From an uncultured Hungatella sp. (GTDB taxonomy: Bacteria; Bacillota; Clostridia; Lachnospirales; Lachnospiraceae), in contig CAJUEJ010000030.1 in the NCBI GenBank assembly GCA_910585435.1, positions 1 to 9,181 on the forward strand: DNA of 9,181 bases, written 5' to 3'. The number at the start of each line of letters is the position of its first letter. Positions within the stretch are counted from its first letter, which is position 1. Below are positions 7,145-9,181 of this stretch, in pieces. The translations under genes were made by a program, and so were the position numbers. The notes beneath the pieces were generated by a model. It worked only from the letters and a program-made list of their open reading frames with translations. It did not search any database and was not told the DNA's origin.

Positions 7145-8107
7145 ATGACAGAAATCGCACATGGGATTGATATATATTATGAAAATAAGTTAAATGTTGT
7201 CTTTTTTTCTGACGGAACTAGGAAGGAATATACTATTGGGGGTATACTTTTTGAGATTTTTTCTGATGAAGCTTTTTACATGATTAGTGAGAAGGTTGGA
7301 AACATGATTAAGTGTTTTCCAGCAAATCACGAATCGTTATCAGTTGAAAGTATTACAAGTGGATTTAAGTGGCTTTATGGTACAATAATGGACGATGATT
7401 TTCCAGTAGCCACAGAACTGTTTAGAAGTAGCTTTGACGAGAAAATCTCAGAATCTCTTGAAACTATGGTAGATGAAAGTGAATTTGCTTGTGTGGGAGA
7501 TTTTTTGGATAAATGTTTTAAGGCTTATATAGAAGATATGAAAACATTTGCGTTATATGTGGACTCATTGGCTGCAGACGCAAGTGGAATTGCAGATGAT
7601 TTTGGAAGTGTGATTGCAGAATCATTTAAAGAATCTGTAGTCCAATGGAATGATATATATAGCAAGAGATGTAGCCGTAGACGAAGAAATGGCAATATTA
7701 CCTTGGAAACGCATAAGATAACTAATTTTTTACAGCTTCTTGTATTTGAATATTGTAGAATGAAAAAGGAAAAGAAAGTACTCAAACAGTGTTTAAATTG
7801 CGGAAGATATTTTATTCCTAAAACAAGGCGGGATGCGAAATATTGTTTTGAAGTTTCGCCTGATAATCCAAACAAGACTTGTGCTGAAATAGCTCCTCAG
7901 AAGATTCGGAGTGAAAAGAGAAAAAATGATCCAATCGAAAGAGAACATAATCGTACTTATTCACGATTAGCAATGCAAGCAAAGAGAGCGAAAGAATATG
8001 GTTTAGATCCTAAGATTTATTATAATCGTATTGATGAAGAGGTTAATCACTACCATGCGGAGAAGGCTGTAACAAATAATATTTTAAAGGAGAACGATAA
8101 TGTCTAA
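7145..8107 (+). CDS. DUF6076-like protein with a four-cysteine zinc site
   Basis: This is a 320-residue protein. I prefer ATG 7145 over an in-frame GTG at 7136 because GGAG (7133-7136) sits eight bases before the ATG. The N-terminal two thirds is acidic and helical with no recognised motif. A C-terminal zinc ribbon follows: CLNC (C216, C219), then YC (C234) and TC (C246), within a context like LKQCLNCGRYFIPKTRRDAK. After it comes a long basic helical segment (about residues 250-290). This arrangement matches what I recall of the DUF6076 family of uncharacterised Firmicutes proteins, which are common in accessory DNA. The basic, zinc-bearing C-terminus suggests binding of DNA or RNA; the N-terminal part may sense or regulate. 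It is the first gene after its own promoter and overlaps the next gene by 8 bp. Codon use is AT-rich, unlike the genes upstream. The function is unknown. Confidence 0.65.
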   Translation: MTEIAHGIDIYYENKLNVVFFSDGTRKEYTIGGILFEIFSDEAFYMISEKVGNMIKCFPANHESLSVESITSGFKWLYGTIMDDDFPVATELFRSSFDEKISESLETMVDESEFACVGDFLDKCFKAYIEDMKTFALYVDSLAADASGIADDFGSVIAESFKESVVQWNDIYSKRCSRRRRNGNITLETHKITNFLQLLVFEYCRMKKEKKVLKQCLNCGRYFIPKTRRDAKYCFEVSPDNPNKTCAEIAPQKIRSEKRKNDPIEREHNRTYSRLAMQAKRAKEYGLDPKIYYNRIDEEVNHYHAEKAVTNNILKENDNV

Positions 8108-8468
8108 CTACAAGAATATTAAGCCTTATGCAGATTTTGCTCATAAGGCAGCTCAAAATGGCGGGATAGAAAAGTATCTTGAAATGCTTGAAAATACCAA
8201 TCGTGAGATTGGTGCCATGGAAGAAAGGAAAACTGAGGGCTGGAAAGCTGTGCTTGTTTTAAGTGTAGGAATTATACTTTGGGAAGGTGGAAAGGCGGGT
8301 ATTCGTGGAATTAAAAAGATTTATATTGAGCATAAGACTACCAAAATTACAGCTTTGAAAAGAAAATCAGAGGAAGCAAAAGCAGCAATAATTAAAGAGG
8401 TTCATATGGAAAATGTGCAAACAGGAGAAACTTTGGAATCCATAGATTCTATCAATTCAGTAGAGTGA
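8100..8468 (+). CDS. Small single-pass membrane protein with helical flanks
   Basis: This 122-residue protein starts at an ATG that overlaps the stop of the previous gene (TAA at 8105-8107). AAAGGAG lies seven bases upstream, so translation is probably coupled. Residues 1-46 are charged and helical (KYLEMLENTNREIGAMEERK). A hydrophobic segment at about 49-62 (AVLVLSVGIILWEGG) is borderline in length for a membrane helix. Residues 72-100 form a basic-to-mixed charged helix that could form a coiled coil. The C-terminal 20 residues are acidic and polar. No family is recognised. The tight coupling suggests that it acts with the DUF6076-like protein, perhaps anchoring it at the membrane; this is inference only. 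Confidence 0.6.
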   Translation: MSNYKNIKPYADFAHKAAQNGGIEKYLEMLENTNREIGAMEERKTEGWKAVLVLSVGIILWEGGKAGIRGIKKIYIEHKTTKITALKRKSEEAKAAIIKEVHMENVQTGETLESIDSINSVE

Positions 8469-8507
8469 GTAGCAATAAGATAATTCTATAGGAGGTATTT
8501 TAATAAA

Positions 8508-8726
8508 ATGATTTCTGAAAATGATGTGATAAAAGCTATTGTGGAGTGTGCGAATGAAAAGGGTGAGTGTGATCCGCAGGATGTGATAAATTACTTACGG
8601 GTAGGTGCTTTGGATCTTTTACCGATTTTTAGGTCATTAAAGCGTAAAGGATATATTGGGGAGGATCTTACTTTTCTTTATGTTACTGAAGAGACATTGA
8701 AGATTTACAATCTTATTACACATTAA
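8508..8726 (+). CDS. 72-residue winged-helix-like protein
   Basis: ATG 8508 follows a near-consensus ribosome site GGAGGT (8491-8496) by 11 bases. The sequence is short, acidic at the N-terminus (ENDVIKAIVECANEKGECD), then VINYLRVGALDLLPIFRSLKRKGYI, ending in a strand-rich LTFLYVTEETLKIY. The order helix, helix, helix with a basic LKRKGYI, then two short strands, is that of a minimal winged-helix domain, where the LKRKGYI segment would be the recognition helix and wing entry. It could bind DNA or serve as a protein-interaction module. The gene lies 39 bp after the membrane protein gene, with no promoter seen in between, so it is probably in the same operon. No family is recognised. Confidence 0.6.
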   Translation: MISENDVIKAIVECANEKGECDPQDVINYLRVGALDLLPIFRSLKRKGYIGEDLTFLYVTEETLKIYNLITH

Positions 8727-8733
8727 TAGTGCG

Positions 8734-8752
8734 TTTTCATTGGTTATGAAAA
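8734..8752 (+). other. Weak AT-rich hairpin after the cassette
   Basis: TTTTCAT (8734-8740) and ATGAAAA (8746-8752) can pair around a TGGTT loop. It starts eight bases after the last stop of the cassette. It has no GC clamp and no following T tract, so it is at best a weak terminator. The rest of 8753-8815 shows nothing recognisable. Confidence 0.25.
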
Positions 8753-8816
8753 GACTAAGATCATAATAATAGCCAGAAATAAGATAGAAGTGTTTTTAAT
8801 AAATATGTCAACAAAA

Positions 8817-8832
8817 ACACAATATATAAAAA
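8817..8832 (+). promoter_or_regulatory. Upstream, partial NrdR box
   Basis: ACACAATATATAAAAA matches the first 12 positions of the NrdR box consensus acaCwAtATaTwGtgt and then diverges. The 13-mer AACACAATATATA (8816-8828) is repeated exactly at 8846-8858, 30 bp downstream, about three helical turns. NrdR boxes are known to occur in pairs on the same DNA face. Box 1 ends just before the -35 element. Confidence 0.55.
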
Positions 8833-8839
8833 ATTAAAA

Positions 8840-8868
8840 TTGACAAACACAATATATAGTGTTACAAT
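8840..8868 (+). promoter_or_regulatory. Strong sigma-A promoter of the downstream gene
   Basis: A perfect TTGACA (8840-8845) and TACAAT (8863-8868) are separated by 17 bp. Transcription should start near 8875. The spacer is occupied by an NrdR box, so binding there would block RNA polymerase. Confidence 0.8.
8847..8862 (+). promoter_or_regulatory. NrdR box inside the promoter spacer
   Basis: ACACAATATATAGTGT matches the NrdR consensus acaCwAtATaTwGtgt at all 16 positions. With flanks it forms the near-perfect palindrome AACACAATATATAGTGTT (8846-8863). NrdR is the ATP/dATP-sensing repressor of ribonucleotide reductase genes. Its position between -35 and -10 is typical of a repressor site. Confidence 0.7.
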
Positions 8869-8874
8869 AAACCT

Positions 8875-9156
8875 GACATTGATTTCTGTGTGTTCACAAG
8901 AACCACACCAAATGCTTTTGTTCCGGTAAAACGCCGGAAGTCAAAATTTCAGGCAAAGAGCCTACATATGTGCAAACCAGGCAGAAAGTCTGTCTGCTAA
9001 GTAGTGTCTGCTGATTAACAAAAATACAGCCTAAAACCATTGATTTTACCGCATTCTTCCGCCATGTATGGTAAAATTAATTGTAAAGAAACCGAATTCC
9101 ACGATTCGATTTTCGCGCAGATATTTTGAAAAATACCACCATACAGGAGCTGAAAA
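8875..9156 (+). ncRNA. Long structured 5' leader of the downstream gene
   Basis: About 280 nt separate the predicted start of transcription from the ATG at 9157. Several inverted repeats are present. GTGTGTTC (8888-8895) pairs with 8900-8908 (one bulged C, ACAA loop). TTCCGG (8921-8926) pairs with CCGGAA (8934-8939). AGGC (8951-8954) pairs with GCCT (8960-8963). CAGGCAG (8978-8984) pairs with CTGTCTG (8990-8996, one G-U). TTGATTTTACC (9040-9050) pairs with 9070-9080 (one mismatch). CGAAT (9093-9097) pairs with ATTCG (9104-9108). No known riboswitch consensus was recognised. No intrinsic terminator with a T tract is present, so any control may act on translation or processing. Confidence 0.45.
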
Positions 9157-9181
9157 ATGTATAAATCAAATAACAAGTTAC
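9157..9181 (+). CDS. Start of an NrdR-controlled gene, possibly a ribonucleotide reductase (3' partial)
   Basis: ATG 9157 follows AGGAG (9145-9149) by seven bases and reads MYKSNNKL before the window ends. The sequence is too short to identify. The upstream promoter with NrdR boxes suggests a ribonucleotide reductase (nrd) gene, either a class III nrdD or a class II nrdJ in an anaerobe; this is inference from regulation alone. The long leader is unusual for a simple promoter-controlled gene. Confidence 0.6.

Noticed and set aside
8921..8996. Cobalamin riboswitch in the leader
   Set aside because: AAGTCA at 8938-8943 resembles the start of a B12 box, but the rest of the box and the conserved core are absent.
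8968..9000. Leader peptide ORF MCKPGRKSVC
   Set aside because: Ten codons without a convincing ribosome site, lying over a predicted stem; probably chance.
9064..9129. 21-codon ORF in the leader starting MYGKINCK
   Set aside because: No ribosome site before the ATG, and its start lies in the loop region next to an inverted repeat arm; not supported.

Overview
The window looks like accessory DNA, probably an integrative or conjugative element, from a gut clostridium of the Lachnospiraceae type. This is inferred from the large SpaA/Cna_B-repeat surface protein, the strong purine bias of the coding strand, the consensus AGGAGG-type ribosome sites and the association with a DUF3268-like zinc protein. 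All recognised genes are on the + strand. No RNA gene, CRISPR array, transposase, integrase or origin was recognised.

Region 1 (1-6957) has high GC and a strong excess of G over C on the coding strand. It opens inside a giant surface protein gene (3-5717, 5' end outside the window). This encodes one partial and twelve complete SpaA-like domains, an LPXTG-type sortase signal (APKTG), and then, in the same frame, a second secreted and membrane-anchored module with its own signal peptide and C-terminal membrane segment. A 207-bp gap follows with a canonical four-tract G-quadruplex motif and a possible 24-codon ORF. Next come a DUF3268-like zinc protein and a two-helix membrane protein, 16 bp apart and probably co-transcribed.

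Region 2 (6958-8726) is AT-rich and lacks the strong G skew. It has a good extended -10 promoter and three closely spaced genes: a DUF6076-like protein with a four-cysteine zinc site, a single-pass membrane protein overlapping it by 8 bp, and a 72-residue winged-helix-like protein. This appears to be a separately acquired cassette of unknown function.

Region 3 (8727-9181) holds a sigma-A type promoter whose 17-bp spacer is filled by a sequence matching the NrdR box consensus, with a second, partial box 30 bp upstream. A transcribed leader of about 280 nt, rich in inverted repeats, leads to an ATG at 9157 with a good ribosome site. Only eight codons of that gene are visible. The NrdR boxes suggest a ribonucleotide reductase gene, but this cannot be confirmed from the window.

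The strongest candidates for something undescribed are the tandem two-protein polypeptide, the three-gene AT-rich cassette, and the NrdR-controlled structured leader.
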